Source of the DNA: Lentzea albidocapillata subsp. violacea
GTDB taxonomy: Bacteria; Actinomycetota; Actinomycetes; Mycobacteriales; Pseudonocardiaceae
Direction: 5' to 3'
Assembly: GCF_900100275.1 (NCBI RefSeq)
Contig: NZ_FNET01000002.1
Location: 372,001 to 436,000, forward strand
Length of the DNA stretch: 64,000 bases
Shown piece by piece: positions 34,328-43,086 of this stretch (position 1 is its first letter; each line of letters opens with the position of its first letter). The notes under the pieces are model-generated. The model had not been told where the DNA came from and did no database searches. It saw only the letters and a list, made by a program, of their open reading frames with translations. Made by a program: the position numbers and the translations under genes.

Positions 34328-35845
34328 TCAGCGAACGTCGGCGTCGACCCAGTCGAACGACTTGGTCACGGCCTTCTTCCAGTTGCGGTACTCGCGCTCG
34401 CGCTCGGCGGAGTCGAGTTCCGGCGTCCAGCGCTTGTCCTCGGACCAGTTGGCGCGCAGCTCGTCGAGCGACGACCAGTAGCCGACGGCCAGGCCGGCGG
34501 CGTACGCGGCACCGAGAGCGGTCGTCTCGGCGACCACGGGACGCACGACCGGCACGTCCAGGACGTCCGCCTGGAACTGCATCAGCAGCTCGTTCGCGAC
34601 CATGCCGCCGTCGACCTTCAGCTCGGTCAGCGGCACGCCGGAGTCGGCGTTCATCGCGTCCAGCACCTCGCGGGTCTGGAACGCCGTCGCCTCCAGCACG
34701 GCCCGCGCCAGATGACCCTTGTTGACGAACCGGGTCAGGCCGACGACGGCACCGCGGGCGTCCGCTCGCCAGTACGGCGCGAACAGACCGGAGAACGCCG
34801 GCACGAAGTACGCGCCACCGTTGTCGTCCACCGTCTTGGCCAGCGTCTCGATCTCCGCGGCCGAGCCGATGATGCCGAGGTTGTCGCGCAGCCACTGCAC
34901 CAGCGAGCCGGTGACCGCGATCGAACCCTCGAGGGCGTAGACGGGAGCCTCGTCGCCGATCTTGTAGCAGACGGTCGTGAGCAGGCCGTTCTTCGAGGCG
35001 ACCTTCTCGGTACCGGTGTTGAGCAGCATGAAGTTGCCGGTGCCGTAGGTGTTCTTGGCGGTACCGGGCTCGTAGCAGGCCTGGCCGAACGTCGCCGCCT
35101 GCTGGTCGCCGAGGATGCCGGCGATCGGCACGCCCTTGAGCACGCCGCCGGGGCCGCCGTTGCCGTAGACCTCCGAGGAGGAACGGATCTCCGGCAGCAT
35201 GGACAGCGGGATGCCCATGTCGGCGGCGATCTCCGCGTCCCAGGACAAGGTGTCGAGGTCCATCAGCATGGTCCGCGACGCGTTGGTGACGTCCGTGGCG
35301 TGCACGCCGCCGTTGGGGCCGCCGGTGAGGTTCCACAGCGTCCACGTGTCGGTGTTGCCGAACAGCAGGTCGCCGGCCTCGGCACGCTCACGGGCGCCCT
35401 CGACGTTGTCGAGGATCCAGCGGATCTTGGGGCCGGAGAAGTAGGTGGCCAGCGGCAGGCCGACCTTCGCCTTGTAGCGCTCGGCACCGCCGCCGAGGGC
35501 ACCGAGCTCCTCGACGATCGCCTGGGTGCGGGTGTCCTGCCAGACGATCGCGTTGTAGACGGGCTCGCCGGTGTTCTTGTCCCACACCACCGCGGTCTCG
35601 CGCTGGTTGGTGATGCCCACGGCGGCGAGGTCACCGGTGTTGAGGTCGGCGGCGGAGAGCGCCTGGCCGATCACGAACCGGGTGTTCTCGGAGATCTCCA
35701 CCGGGTTGTGCTCGACCCAGCCGGCGCGCGGGAAGATCTGCTCGTGCTCCTTCTGGCCCACGGCGACGATGGAGCCGCTGTGGTCGAAGATGATCGCCCG
35801 CGTGCTGGTCGTGCCCTGGTCGACGGCGAGAACGTACTGCGTCAT
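34328..35845 (-). CDS. glpK: Glycerol kinase (operon copy)
   Basis: 505 aa, ATG 35845. The FGGY-kinase signature starts [20 protein letters not shown] and the second one is [20 protein letters not shown]. It phosphorylates glycerol to sn-glycerol-3-phosphate for GlpD. It lies 27 nt after glpF. A second kinase gene is at 37647-39155. Confidence 0.96.
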   Translation of the reverse strand: MTQYVLAVDQGTTSTRAIIFDHSGSIVAVGQKEHEQIFPRAGWVEHNPVEISENTRFVIGQALSAADLNTGDLAAVGITNQRETAVVWDKNTGEPVYNAIVWQDTRTQAIVEELGALGGGAERYKAKVGLPLATYFSGPKIRWILDNVEGARERAEAGDLLFGNTDTWTLWNLTGGPNGGVHATDVTNASRTMLMDLDTLSWDAEIAADMGIPLSMLPEIRSSSEVYGNGGPGGVLKGVPIAGILGDQQAATFGQACYEPGTAKNTYGTGNFMLLNTGTEKVASKNGLLTTVCYKIGDEAPVYALEGSIAVTGSLVQWLRDNLGIIGSAAEIETLAKTVDDNGGAYFVPAFSGLFAPYWRADARGAVVGLTRFVNKGHLARAVLEATAFQTREVLDAMNADSGVPLTELKVDGGMVANELLMQFQADVLDVPVVRPVVAETTALGAAYAAGLAVGYWSSLDELRANWSEDKRWTPELDSAEREREYRNWKKAVTKSFDWVDADVR

Positions 35846-35872
35846 CGAAACTGTCCTTTCCGGATGGTCAGA

Positions 35873-36628
35873 TCAGAACGCGAGCGAGGCGATCACACCG
35901 GCGAGCGCGCCACCGATGATCGGGCCCACGACCGGCACCCAGGAGTAGCTCCAGTCGGAGTCCTTCTTGCCCACCGCTTCACCGTCGGTTCCCTTGTAGG
36001 ACAGGGGAAGCAGCGCGTGCGCGATGCGCGGGCCGAGGTCACGGGCGGGGTTGATCGCGTAACCGGTGGGGCCACCGAGCGACGCACCGATACCGACGAC
36101 GAGCATGGCCACGGCCAGCGGGCCGAGCTGGGTCGGCGTCTTGCCGAGCGCGAGGACCACGAAGACCAGGACGAACGTGCCGATGATCTCGCACACCAGG
36201 TTCCAGGTGTAGCTGCGGATCGCCGGGCCGGTGGAGAACACCGCGAGCTTGAGGCCCTCGTCGGGCGTCTCGTCGAAGTGCGGCTTGTACGCGAGCCACG
36301 CGAGCACGGCACCGAGGAACGCGCCCACCATCTCACCGGCGAAGTAGACGAGCGTCGAGCCCACGCCGACCGGCACACCGGGTGCGAACTCGTCCGCGCC
36401 GCTGGTGAGGATGCCGATCGTCACGGCGGGGTTGAGGTGCGCGCCCGACTTGTAAGCGATGTAGACACCGGCGAAGACGCCGAGGCCCCAACCGAAGTTG
36501 ATCAACAGCCAGCCGCCGTCGAAACCCTTCGACTTGGCGAGCAGCACGTTGGCCACCACACCCGCACCCAGCAACAGCAAGATGCCCGTACCGAGCACCT
36601 CGCTGAGGAACACTGTCCCGAGACCCAC
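35873..36628 (-). CDS. glpF: Glycerol uptake facilitator (aquaglyceroporin)
   Basis: 251 aa. GTG 36628 has GGGAGG 5 nt upstream. Six membrane helices and both pore motifs: GAHLNPAVT (about 64-72) and YAINPARDLGPR (about 189-200). The Asp after the second NPAR is the aquaglyceroporin-type residue. It admits glycerol by diffusion; glpK and glpD follow. Confidence 0.95.
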   Translation of the reverse strand: MGLGTVFLSEVLGTGILLLLGAGVVANVLLAKSKGFDGGWLLINFGWGLGVFAGVYIAYKSGAHLNPAVTIGILTSGADEFAPGVPVGVGSTLVYFAGEMVGAFLGAVLAWLAYKPHFDETPDEGLKLAVFSTGPAIRSYTWNLVCEIIGTFVLVFVVLALGKTPTQLGPLAVAMLVVGIGASLGGPTGYAINPARDLGPRIAHALLPLSYKGTDGEAVGKKDSDWSYSWVPVVGPIIGGALAGVIASLAF

Positions 36629-36659
36629 GCTGGCCTCCCATTCGTCCTTGAACGGCTGA

Positions 36660-36843
36660 TCACCACGTGGTGATTGAGGCGGAACGTAATGACCCACGTC
36701 ACGCCTGCTCAACAGGGACGTTTCGACAATGTCGACACCTGCGACCCCCGAAGGTGTGACCGAGTGGTCACGCTGTGCGCAGGCAAGGCGTTTCGGGCCT
36801 GTTTCCAGGGGTGACGGGCGCCTTAGCTGTTCGACATTGCCGA
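36660..36843. promoter_or_regulatory. Cluster of operator-like palindromes between glpF and the IclR gene
   Basis: Four sites: TCACCACGTGGTGA (36660-36673, perfect 14 bp, just above the glpF start), TCGACAATGTCGA (36723-36735), GTGACC-GAGT-GGTCAC (36756-36771) and TCGACATTGCCGA (36831-36843, one mismatch to its complement). The TCGACA-type pair flanks the divergent promoters; the second copy ends 28 bp before the IclR GTG. They are the likely binding sites of the IclR-family regulator. Confidence 0.6.
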
Positions 36844-36871
36844 CACGGGTCGTCTCAATTACGTTTCTCGC

Positions 36872-37636
36872 GTGCCGGGACCCATCCAGTCGATCGAACG
36901 AGCCGCAGCCGTGCTGCGGCTGCTGGCGCGTGGCTCCGGCCACCACGGTCTCACAGAGATAGCCGACTCGCTCGGTCTCGCGAGGGGCACCGCGCACGGG
37001 ATTCTCCGTACGCTGCAACGGGTCGAGTTCGTCGAGCAGGATCACACGACCGGGCGATACCGGCTCGGCGCCGCGCTGCTGCACCTGGGAACGTCCTACC
37101 TCGACGCGAACGAGCTGCGTTCTCGATCGATCAACTGGGCCGACACGCTCGCCGCGCGGTCCGGCCAGGAGGTCCGGATCGGCATGCACCACGACGGCGC
37201 CGTGCTCGTCGTGCACCACGTGTTCCGTCCCGATGACTCTGTGCAAACACTCGGCATCGGCGCGATGCTGCCGTTGCACGCCACCGCGCTGGGCAAGGTG
37301 TTACTCGCCTACGACCCGGACCTGTCGGCGGCCGCACGCCGGCGGGAGCTCACGTCGTTGACGCGCAGGACGATCACGCGCACCCAGATGCTGGAGCGCG
37401 TGCTGACCGAGGTGCGCGGGCAGGGCTGGGCCGGCGAGGCCGAGGAGTACATGCCGGGCGAGGCCAGCATCGCCGCGCCGATCCGGATCCCCGGCGGCCT
37501 GGTGATCGGCGCGATCGGCATCTCCGGCGCGGCGGACCGCCTGTGCGACTCCACGGGACGTCCGCGTGCGACGCTGGTGCGTCAGGTCGTGCAGGCCGCG
37601 GAATCCGTCACCACTTCGCTTGTCGACGAGAACTGA
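36872..37636 (+). CDS. IclR-family regulator of glycerol genes (GylR-like)
   Basis: 254 aa, GTG 36872. The winged helix is residues 5-68 (IERAAAVLRLLARGSG, GLARGTAHGILRTLQ). The IclR effector domain spans 85-245 with LHATALGKVLLAYDP. It is divergent from glpF and 11 nt upstream of the second glycerol kinase, the arrangement of Streptomyces gylR, which represses glycerol uptake genes until glycerol-3-phosphate appears. Confidence 0.92.
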   Translation: MPGPIQSIERAAAVLRLLARGSGHHGLTEIADSLGLARGTAHGILRTLQRVEFVEQDHTTGRYRLGAALLHLGTSYLDANELRSRSINWADTLAARSGQEVRIGMHHDGAVLVVHHVFRPDDSVQTLGIGAMLPLHATALGKVLLAYDPDLSAAARRRELTSLTRRTITRTQMLERVLTEVRGQGWAGEAEEYMPGEASIAAPIRIPGGLVIGAIGISGAADRLCDSTGRPRATLVRQVVQAAESVTTSLVDEN

Positions 37637-37646
37637 AAGGCTCGCC

Positions 37647-39155
37647 GTGCAACGGTTCGTAATGGCGATCGACCAGGGCACGACGTCGACGCGCTGCATC
37701 GTGTTCGACCAGAACGCCCGCCTCGTCGCGGTCGCCCAGCGCGAGCACCGGCAGTACCACCCGCGGCCTGGCTGGGTCGAGCAGGACGCCGTGGAGATCT
37801 GGCGCAACGTCGACCGGATCGTGCCGCAGGCGTTGCGGCAGGCGGGGATCAGCGCCGACCAGGTCGTCGCGATGGGCATCACGAACCAGCGCGAGACGTT
37901 CGTGCTGTGGGACCGGCACACCGGTGTCCCGATCGGACGGGCGATCGTCTGGGAGGACATCCGGACCGAGGACCTCGTCACCGAGCTCGGCAAGAAGCAG
38001 GGCATCGAGGAGGTCCGCGACCGCTGCGGCCTGCCGCTCGCGACGTACTTCTCGGCGCCGTCGCTGCGGTGGATGCTCGACAACGTGGCCGGGCTGCGCG
38101 CGAAGGCCGACCGCGGCGACGTCCTGTTCGGCACCATGGACACCTGGCTGATCTGGAACCTCACCGGCGGCGTCAGCGGCGGCCTGCACGTCACGGACGT
38201 GACCAACGCGTCGCGGACGATGCTGATGAACCTCTCGACGCGGCAATGGGATCCGATGCTGCTGGAGTTCTTCGGCGTGCCGTCCTCGATGCTGCCGGAG
38301 ATCCGCCCGTCGTCCGAGATCAACGGCAGGACGACGCGGGTGGTGCCGGGCATCCCGATCACCGCGGCTCTGGGTGACCAGCACGCGGCGCTGTTCGGGC
38401 AGACCTGTTTCGAGAAGGGGTCGATCAAGGGCACGTACGGCACCGGTGGGTTCCTGCTGATGAACACCGGCACCGAGCTGGTGCGGTCGAAGCACGGGCT
38501 GCTGACGACGATCGGCTACCAGATCGGCGGTGAACCGACGTACGCGCTGGAGGGCTCGATCGCCGTCGCCGGGTCGCTCGTGCAGTGGTTCCGCGACAAC
38601 CTCGGGCTGATCCACAGCGCGCCGGAGATCGAGACCCTGGCGCGCACGGTGAAGGACAACGGCGGCTGCTACATCGTGCCGGCGTTCTCGGGCCTCTTCG
38701 CGCCGCACTGGCTCTCGCAGGCGCGCGGGCTCGTCGTCGGGCTGACGTCGTACATCAACAAGGGCCACCTGGCGCGAGCCGTGCTGGAGGCGACGGGCTG
38801 GCAGACCCGCGAGGTGGTCGACGCGATGAACGCCGACCTCGGCGTGCCGACGCCGGTGCTGAAGGTGGACGGCGGGATGACCGCCGACCACCTCCTCATG
38901 CAGTTCCTGGCCGACGTGCTGGACATCCCGGTGATGCGGCCGCTGGTGGCGGAGACCGTGTCACTGGGCGCCGCGTACGCCGCGGGTCTGGCCGCCGGGT
39001 ACTGGCCGGACCTGGAGGGGTTGCGCAGGAACTGGCACCTGGCCGCGCGGTGGAACCCGGCGATGGACGCCCGGCACCGCGAGGACGAGTACGCGAACTG
39101 GAAGCGGGCCGTGGAACTCACGTTCGCGTGGGCCCGCTCCACTCCGTCCAATTAG
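37647..39155 (+). CDS. glpK: Second glycerol kinase
   Basis: 502 aa, GTG 37647 with GAAAGG 6 nt upstream. It aligns along its length with the kinase at 34328-35845 ([40 protein letters not shown]). Small differences in the second block (TYGTGGFLLMNTG) are like those between authentic GlpK paralogues. It is probably co-transcribed with the IclR gene, so its level would follow the repressor. Whether it is a redundant kinase or has another polyol as substrate cannot be read. Confidence 0.95.
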   Translation: MQRFVMAIDQGTTSTRCIVFDQNARLVAVAQREHRQYHPRPGWVEQDAVEIWRNVDRIVPQALRQAGISADQVVAMGITNQRETFVLWDRHTGVPIGRAIVWEDIRTEDLVTELGKKQGIEEVRDRCGLPLATYFSAPSLRWMLDNVAGLRAKADRGDVLFGTMDTWLIWNLTGGVSGGLHVTDVTNASRTMLMNLSTRQWDPMLLEFFGVPSSMLPEIRPSSEINGRTTRVVPGIPITAALGDQHAALFGQTCFEKGSIKGTYGTGGFLLMNTGTELVRSKHGLLTTIGYQIGGEPTYALEGSIAVAGSLVQWFRDNLGLIHSAPEIETLARTVKDNGGCYIVPAFSGLFAPHWLSQARGLVVGLTSYINKGHLARAVLEATGWQTREVVDAMNADLGVPTPVLKVDGGMTADHLLMQFLADVLDIPVMRPLVAETVSLGAAYAAGLAAGYWPDLEGLRRNWHLAARWNPAMDARHREDEYANWKRAVELTFAWARSTPSN

Positions 39156-39199
39156 GTCTGCTGTTCGGGCGTCCGCGAGACGCGCCTCCACAGCCAGGG

Positions 39200-40597
39200 T
39201 CAGGAGCGTTGCTTGCGCACCCACGCGGCGACGTCGTCGGTCTCGATCGGCAGCGCGTCGGACAGGATGTCCGCGCCGGTCGACGTGACGACCAGGTCGT
39301 CCTCGATGCGCACGCCGATGCCGCGCAGCTCCGGCGGCAGCGTCTCGTCGTTCGGGTGGAAGTACAGGCCGGGCTCGACCGTCAGCGCCATGCCGCGTTC
39401 CAGGATGCCCTGCTGGTAGGTCTCCTGGCGGGCGTCGGCGCAGTCGTGCACGTCGAGGCCGAGGAAGTGCCCGGTGCCGCAGACGATGTAGCGGCGGTGG
39501 TGCTGGCCGGACGGGTCGAGCGCCTTGTCGACGCTGACCGGCAGCAGGCCCCAGTCGTGCAGGCCCTCGGCGAGCACGCGCATGGCGGTGTGGTGGAACG
39601 CGCTGTAGTCGTTGCCCGGCCGGACCTCCGCGAGCGCGGCGACGTGCGACTTCAGCACGAGGTCGTACACCTGGCGCTGCGGCGCGCTGAACTCGCCGCT
39701 GACCGGGAACGTGCGGGTGACGTCGGCGGTGTAGAGGGAGTTCATCTCGACGCCGGCGTCGAGCAGCAGCAGGTCGGCGTCGTTCACGCGGCCGTCGCAG
39801 CGCGTCCAGTGCAGGACCGGGGCGTGCGGGCCGGCGGCGACGATCGAGGTGTAGCCGGGGCCCTTGCCCTCGGTGCGGGCGCGGCGGTCGAACGTGCCCT
39901 GCAGCCAGCGCTCTCCCCCGCCGCGCACGGCCTGGCCGAGCTCCATGGCGACGTCGGCGAAGCCCTTGACCGACGCGTCGACGGCCTGGCGGAGCTGGTC
40001 GATCTCCCAGTCGTCCTTGATCCGGCGCAGCTCGGCGAGCACGGTGCGCAGCTCGTCGCTGTGCGAGCCGGTCAGCGCGTCGAGCAGCGGGTCGACACCC
40101 TTGGCGACGAGCGTCTCCGGGTGGCGGCCGCGCAGGGCGTTCGCGAGGTCCTCCAGCGGCCGGGCCGTGATGCCGAGCGCCTGACCCCACTCCTTCGGAC
40201 CGGCGGCGGCGCCGATCCAGAACGGGCTGCGGTCGGCGTCACCGAAGAAGTCGACGCTGTGGGTCTCGCTCGGGACCGGCACGAACAGCGTGGCGTCGTC
40301 GTCGGTCAGCACCAGCACGGCGCCCTCGACCTGGCAGCCGGTCAGCCACACGAAGTCGCTGTCGGCGCGGAACTCGTGGAACGTGTCGTTGGACCTGACG
40401 TGCGCGCGCCCGGCCGCCAGCGTGATCCGCTTGCCCGGCAGCGCCTGCACGAGCCTGGCGCGGTGAGCCGCGGCCGCCTCGGCCGTGCCCCGGGGCAGGT
40501 CGACGGAGCTGTCCCACTCACCCCAACCGTCGCGGATGTACGTGCGGAAACCGTCCGCGTCCACCAGTTTCGCCATGTCGCGGCGTGTCCGAGCCAA
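39200..40597 (-). CDS. pepP: Xaa-Pro aminopeptidase (aminopeptidase P, M24B)
   Basis: 465 aa. TTG 40597 has AGAGGA 6 nt upstream; ATG 40576 would give a shorter form without a good ribosome site. Residues 30-190 are the creatinase/AMP_N domain, and the rest is a pita-bread metallopeptidase. All five dimetal ligands are present: Asp in LLLDAGVE, Asp in YTADVTRTF, His in GTGHFLGLDVHD, Glu in TVEPGLYF and Glu in GVRIEDDL. It removes N-terminal residues before Pro and acts in the cytoplasm. Confidence 0.93.
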   Translation of the reverse strand: MARTRRDMAKLVDADGFRTYIRDGWGEWDSSVDLPRGTAEAAAAHRARLVQALPGKRITLAAGRAHVRSNDTFHEFRADSDFVWLTGCQVEGAVLVLTDDDATLFVPVPSETHSVDFFGDADRSPFWIGAAAGPKEWGQALGITARPLEDLANALRGRHPETLVAKGVDPLLDALTGSHSDELRTVLAELRRIKDDWEIDQLRQAVDASVKGFADVAMELGQAVRGGGERWLQGTFDRRARTEGKGPGYTSIVAAGPHAPVLHWTRCDGRVNDADLLLLDAGVEMNSLYTADVTRTFPVSGEFSAPQRQVYDLVLKSHVAALAEVRPGNDYSAFHHTAMRVLAEGLHDWGLLPVSVDKALDPSGQHHRRYIVCGTGHFLGLDVHDCADARQETYQQGILERGMALTVEPGLYFHPNDETLPPELRGIGVRIEDDLVVTSTGADILSDALPIETDDVAAWVRKQRS

Positions 40598-40671
40598 TTC
40601 GCGTCCTCTCAGAGTGGTCCTTCCTGCCACCCTTCCTCCTACCGGAGGGGTCTCGCCAATCCAGATCGGGG

Positions 40672-40686
40672 ATAGCCTCAGGCTAT
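40672..40686. promoter_or_regulatory. Autoregulatory LysR operator overlapping the start codon
   Basis: ATAGCC-TCA-GGCTAT (40672-40686) is a perfect palindrome with a 3-nt centre, ending on the ATG (40685) of the LysR gene. TAGCCT also forms a plausible -10 box 6 nt before the ATG, so transcription would be leaderless and blocked by a bound regulator. Confidence 0.6.
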
Positions 40687-41629
40687 GGAACTGGAGATCC
40701 GGCACCTGCGGGCGATCTGCGCCATCGGCGACGCGGGCAGCCTGTCGCGCGCGGCCACGCAGCTCGGCATCTCCCAGCCCTCGCTCACCACCCTGCTGCA
40801 GCGGGTGGAACGCCTGGTCGGCGGCAGGCTCTTCGACCGCGGCCGCGCCGGCGCCGAACCCACGGCGCTGGGCGCCCAGATGCTGCAGCGGGCCCGGTTG
40901 CTGCTGGTCGAGCTGGACGCGTTCGGTTCGGACATGACCCAGCGAGACGGCCCGTCCCGGCTCGGCTCGGTGCACATGGAGTGCGTCGCCCCGCTGTACA
41001 CCCGGCTGGAGGCAGTGCTCCCCGACATCACGCTCGTGGTCGATCCGTCCTCGACGGGCCTGGCGCTGGCGCTGGCGAACGGTCACCTCGACGCGGCGGT
41101 CATCGCGGTCGACGAGGACGGCGACCTGGGGTTGCCCCGTGGGGTGGCACAGCGGATCGTCGTGCCGTGGGTACCGGTGTACATCGCCATTCCCGCTGCT
41201 CATCGCCTTGCTTCTCAGCGCGAGGTGGAGCTCGCCGACCTGGCCGGGGAGTCGTGGGTGGGACCGCCGGGTGCCGAGGACGGCTCGCTGACGGCGCTGC
41301 GCGCGGCGTGCCGGGCGGTGGGGTTCGTGCCGCGGATCCGGTTCGAGATGCCGAGCGGCGCGGGCCGCCAGCTGATCGCGGCGGGCAAGGCGGTACAGCT
41401 GGTCGAGCCGACGTCGCAGGGCGGTCCGGGGGTGGCGGTGCGACCGATGGCGGGGGCGCCGATGCGGATGCGGCTGGTGTTCGCGTGGCGGCGGGAGCGG
41501 CTGACCTGGAGTCAGGCCAGCCGCGTGTTCGCCGAGGTGCTCGGTGCCTATTCGGATCAGGCGCTGGCGAGCCCGGTGTTCCGGCCCTGGTGGGAGGAAC
41601 GGGGCGCGGCCCTCACCTCAGCCGGCTGA
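40685..41629 (+). CDS. LysR-family transcriptional regulator
   Basis: 314 aa, ATG 40685. The HTH is residues 1-65 (LRAICAIGDAGSLSRAATQLGISQPSLTTLLQRVE). The effector domain is residues 95-300. It is divergent from pepP with 87 bp between the starts. The regulated gene could be pepP or a distant one; the target is unknown. Confidence 0.92.
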   Translation: MELEIRHLRAICAIGDAGSLSRAATQLGISQPSLTTLLQRVERLVGGRLFDRGRAGAEPTALGAQMLQRARLLLVELDAFGSDMTQRDGPSRLGSVHMECVAPLYTRLEAVLPDITLVVDPSSTGLALALANGHLDAAVIAVDEDGDLGLPRGVAQRIVVPWVPVYIAIPAAHRLASQREVELADLAGESWVGPPGAEDGSLTALRAACRAVGFVPRIRFEMPSGAGRQLIAAGKAVQLVEPTSQGGPGVAVRPMAGAPMRMRLVFAWRRERLTWSQASRVFAEVLGAYSDQALASPVFRPWWEERGAALTSAG

Positions 41630-41631
41630 CG

Positions 41632-42999
41632 TCAGTTCACGGACCCGAGCCAGGCGTACCAGTCAGCGTCGTAGCGGTTGCCGATCACCCGCGTCAGGTG
41701 GTCCCGGGCGCCCGCCCAGTCCCCTGCCCGGTAGTCCGCCAGCACCGCCGCGACGTCGGCCGGGTGCTTCTCCACGAGGTACCTGACCGCCAGGTAACCC
41801 CAGTGGTAGACCCTCTTGGTGTCATGGTCGTAGGTGGTGTCGAACAACGTGCTCAGCGCGTACGTCCGCTTCTTCGCCTCGGCCAGCGCGTCGGCGTAGA
41901 CCTCGCCCCGGTAGCTGTACGAGAGGTACTCGGCGAAGCCCTCGATCCACCACACCGTCGGCGTGGTCATGTTCTCCTCGAAGTCGCCGTACAGGTCGAA
42001 CCGGCCGTCGAGGTAGTGGGTGTACTCGTGGTTGAGGTTCCAGATCGCGAACGTGGGCAGCCAGTCGGCCTCGTGCGCGATGAACCGCGCCTGGTTCAGC
42101 GCCGGGTCGCCCTCCAGGTACATGCCGCCGTTGTTGGTGGAGATGCCGAACAGCACCCCGGCGTACGTCCGGTAGTCGTTGCCGGTGTTGAAGACGACGA
42201 CCTCCAGCGACGTGTTCCGGTCACCGGCAACGGGTCCCGGATCGCGCACGACCCGGTGGAACGCCGCATCCTGCCCGGCCAACGACGAACAGGTCCGGCG
42301 CAGCTGCGTCCGGGTGAGCTGCTGGGCGCGGATCTTCAGCGTGGCACTGCAGGTGTGCCGGACGGTGAGGACGCGACGGTCGATCCGAGCGCGGAAGTCG
42401 CACGTGCCGTAGCGGCGGCAGTTCGCCTTGTCGTACCAGTCGACCATCTCCGCGACGCCCACCCACATCGGGGCGAGCCGGCCGACGACGTCACCGCGCG
42501 AAGCCAGGTCCGCGAGCAACGGGCGGACGCGCGGTGCGATGTCGTTGTGCTGCAAGAACCTGCCCAGTTCGCGGGTCGCGTTCTGGACGAGGTACTGGCG
42601 GTCGGTGCCGAAGAGGTCCAGGTGTCCCAGCACGAACCGGCGCAGCGCCCGCAGGACCTCCGGCTCGGCGCGCACCGCGGCGAGGAACTCCGGCTGGGCG
42701 TGGCCGTAGTAGAGCAGCAGCATGCCGGCGTGCACGGCCTCGTCGTCGGCGCTGGTGTAGGTGTCGAGCAGACGGGTCAACGCGCGCAGTTCGGCCGGGT
42801 AGTCGGCGACCGCGGCGGTGTAGATGGTCGAGTCGGGAGCGGCGCTGTAGATGGTCGAGTCGGGCGCGGCGTGCAGGATGGTCCTGGCGACAGCGGGCGG
42901 CAGCAACGGGCTGTTCGGCGTGCCCGGAGCGGCGGCCTGCGCCACACCAGGAGCCAGCAACCCGGCCAGCAGAGCCAGGACCAGGGCGAGTGATCTCAT
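41632..42999 (-). CDS. Secreted M9-type collagenase (catalytic region only)
   Basis: 455 aa, ATG 42999 with GGAGG 8 nt upstream. Sec signal MRSLALVLALLAGLLAPGVAQA. The zinc site reads NLNHEYTHYLDGRF (HEYTH; residues about 322-326) with EGFAEYLSYSYR, the third ligand region (Glu), downstream. Clostridial collagenases add PKD and CBD domains; here none follows, so it probably cleaves soluble peptides or short collagenous substrates. A direct repeat APDSTIYSAAPDSTIYTAA lies near residues 44-62. Confidence 0.85.
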   Translation of the reverse strand: MRSLALVLALLAGLLAPGVAQAAAPGTPNSPLLPPAVARTILHAAPDSTIYSAAPDSTIYTAAVADYPAELRALTRLLDTYTSADDEAVHAGMLLLYYGHAQPEFLAAVRAEPEVLRALRRFVLGHLDLFGTDRQYLVQNATRELGRFLQHNDIAPRVRPLLADLASRGDVVGRLAPMWVGVAEMVDWYDKANCRRYGTCDFRARIDRRVLTVRHTCSATLKIRAQQLTRTQLRRTCSSLAGQDAAFHRVVRDPGPVAGDRNTSLEVVVFNTGNDYRTYAGVLFGISTNNGGMYLEGDPALNQARFIAHEADWLPTFAIWNLNHEYTHYLDGRFDLYGDFEENMTTPTVWWIEGFAEYLSYSYRGEVYADALAEAKKRTYALSTLFDTTYDHDTKRVYHWGYLAVRYLVEKHPADVAAVLADYRAGDWAGARDHLTRVIGNRYDADWYAWLGSVN

Positions 43000-43086
43000 C
43001 AGGGTGTCCTCCGCAGGGTTCGAGGTGCCCCCGAGCGTCACACCGGCCGCCGCCCCGGAATCATCCCTTCCGCTCATAGCGCGCTG

